Below are positions 63,601-64,000 of a stretch of DNA of 64,000 bases, one piece after another (positions within the stretch are counted from its first letter, which is position 1; every line of letters starts with the position of its first letter). Made by a program: the position numbers and the translations under genes. The notes under the pieces are model-generated. The model did not search any database, was not told where the DNA came from, and saw only the letters and a list, made by a program, of their open reading frames with translations. Source of the DNA: Leptoclinus maculatus (Eukaryota > Chordata > Actinopteri > Perciformes > Stichaeidae); assembly GCA_032191485.1 (NCBI GenBank), contig JAVDOI010000006.1, positions 10,671,556 through 10,735,555 on the forward strand. The letters are read 5' to 3'.

Positions 63601-64000
63601 GGGCTGTGCAGACAAACAACAGTCTCAAAGTGTCCTCTAATGTATTCTTGATGACATGTGATTATGGGTGTACCTGCTTTGCTATTACTGCCCCACAGGA
63701 GCTAATACTACAAACTGAAAAATGAATGGGATTCAGAGCTATAATTCTAGTTTTGTTTCCATATTTTAGACCACAGAGAAAATAAAGTCATTGTGTCCTG
63801 TTAACTCACTCATATGTGCTGAAATATTAAACCTGCATCCTGCTATCATTGAACTTTGTAAATCAACCGAACTAATAGAAAACAGACACAAAAGATCCTT
63901 AAGACAAGACATCCTCACCATCTTATTCATCTTCTCTCTCAGTTGTTCTTCTTCATGGACCATGACGGCCATCTCCTTCTGCACTGTGAGCGCCAGGTTG
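57664..64000 (-). CDS. kdm5b: Lysine-specific demethylase 5B (KDM5B/JARID1B), C-terminal part (partial)
   Basis: Exons in transcript order: 63918-64000 (continues beyond the edge), 63350-63531, 62620-62744, 62302-62452, 62075-62195, 61479-61834, 60526-60664, 60230-60409, 59983-60141, 58828-59247, 58635-58725, 58346-58533, 57907-58230, 57664-57801; 884 residues plus stop, all in phase. Visible domains: the end of the C5HC2 zinc finger (ERQCSKCRTTCYLSGITCAC to DLCSC), the helical PLU-1 region (about 62744-59983), PHD2 (CVCQKAPSGAMMQCELC, H, C, CPLC) and PHD3 at the C terminus (CAAPWC, NWVQCDGSCNQWFHQVCVGV, CISC). The NGKRQTRYRSGGGKSQNQ block and SCNQWFHQVCVGVS favour KDM5B over 5A and 5C. The JmjN, ARID, PHD1 and JmjC domains lie outside. 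Family role: H3K4me3/2 demethylation in the nucleus; PHD3 binds H3K4me3. Zebrafish has two kdm5b co-orthologs; which one this is cannot be decided here. Confidence 0.94.
57978..58102 (-). repeat. kdm5b: Coding minisatellites in kdm5b
   Basis: Two adjacent in-frame tandem repeats in exon 57907-58230. A 36-bp unit present twice encodes CSPTHTVSDPTA/CSPTHTVSDPAA. A roughly 12-bp unit encodes KSEE repeated (KEKSEEKSEEKSED). Both lie in the disordered linker just before PHD3. Confidence 0.85.

Noticed and set aside
1..64000. CRISPR arrays, operons, prophage or plasmid features
   Set aside because: The window is spliced vertebrate DNA; regular spaced repeats and bacterial signals are absent.

Overview
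The window is nuclear DNA of a bony fish, most likely a percomorph teleost. Evidence: intron-rich vertebrate genes with GT-AG introns, (CA)n and (TA)n microsatellites, and several copies of hAT-like miniature transposons common in fish genomes. Protein identities come from reading translated exons against remembered vertebrate families; no database search was run.

Layout, left to right: (1) the 3' end of an unidentified, very acidic, Glu/Asp-rich protein gene (+, 1-1514); (2) cnpy2, a complete ER-resident saposin-like protein gene (-, 4012-5180), tail-to-tail with gene 1; (3) slc11a2 (NRAMP2/DMT1), a proton-coupled Fe2+ transporter (-, coding 9134-19242, 5' noncoding exon near 22.7 kb), with two candidate first coding exons and two alternative C-terminal endings; (4) ankrd52 (+, 23450-35137), an all-ankyrin regulatory subunit of protein phosphatase 6, in 28 coding exons that sum to an intact 1043-residue frame and head-to-head with slc11a2; (5) npepl1 (+, 38167-44255), an M17 leucyl-aminopeptidase-like protein, 12 exons, 523 aa; (6) ctsz (+, 45453-48738), cathepsin Z/X, 6 exons, 302 aa; (7) nelfcd (-, 49739-55700), the NELF-C/D subunit of the Pol II pausing factor, 15 exons, 578 aa, tail-to-tail with ctsz; (8) the C-terminal half of kdm5b (-, 57664 to the right edge), an H3K4 demethylase, with C5HC2 finger, PLU-1 region and two PHD fingers.

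The genes do not form one pathway. They look like joined conserved-synteny blocks: CNPY2, SLC11A2 and ANKRD52 lie on human 12q13; NPEPL1, CTSZ and NELFCD on 20q13.3; KDM5B on 1q32. The convergent CTSZ/NELFCD arrangement matches the human one.

I found no undescribed system. The best second-look items are in slc11a2: conserved alternative 3' ends without a canonical iron-responsive element, a proximal poly(A) signal inside a transposon, and an alternative first exon beside an NF-E2-like site and a G21 tract with a perfect hairpin. Others are a MITE nested in an older MITE in ctsz intron 5, coding minisatellites in kdm5b, and the unidentified acidic gene at the left edge.
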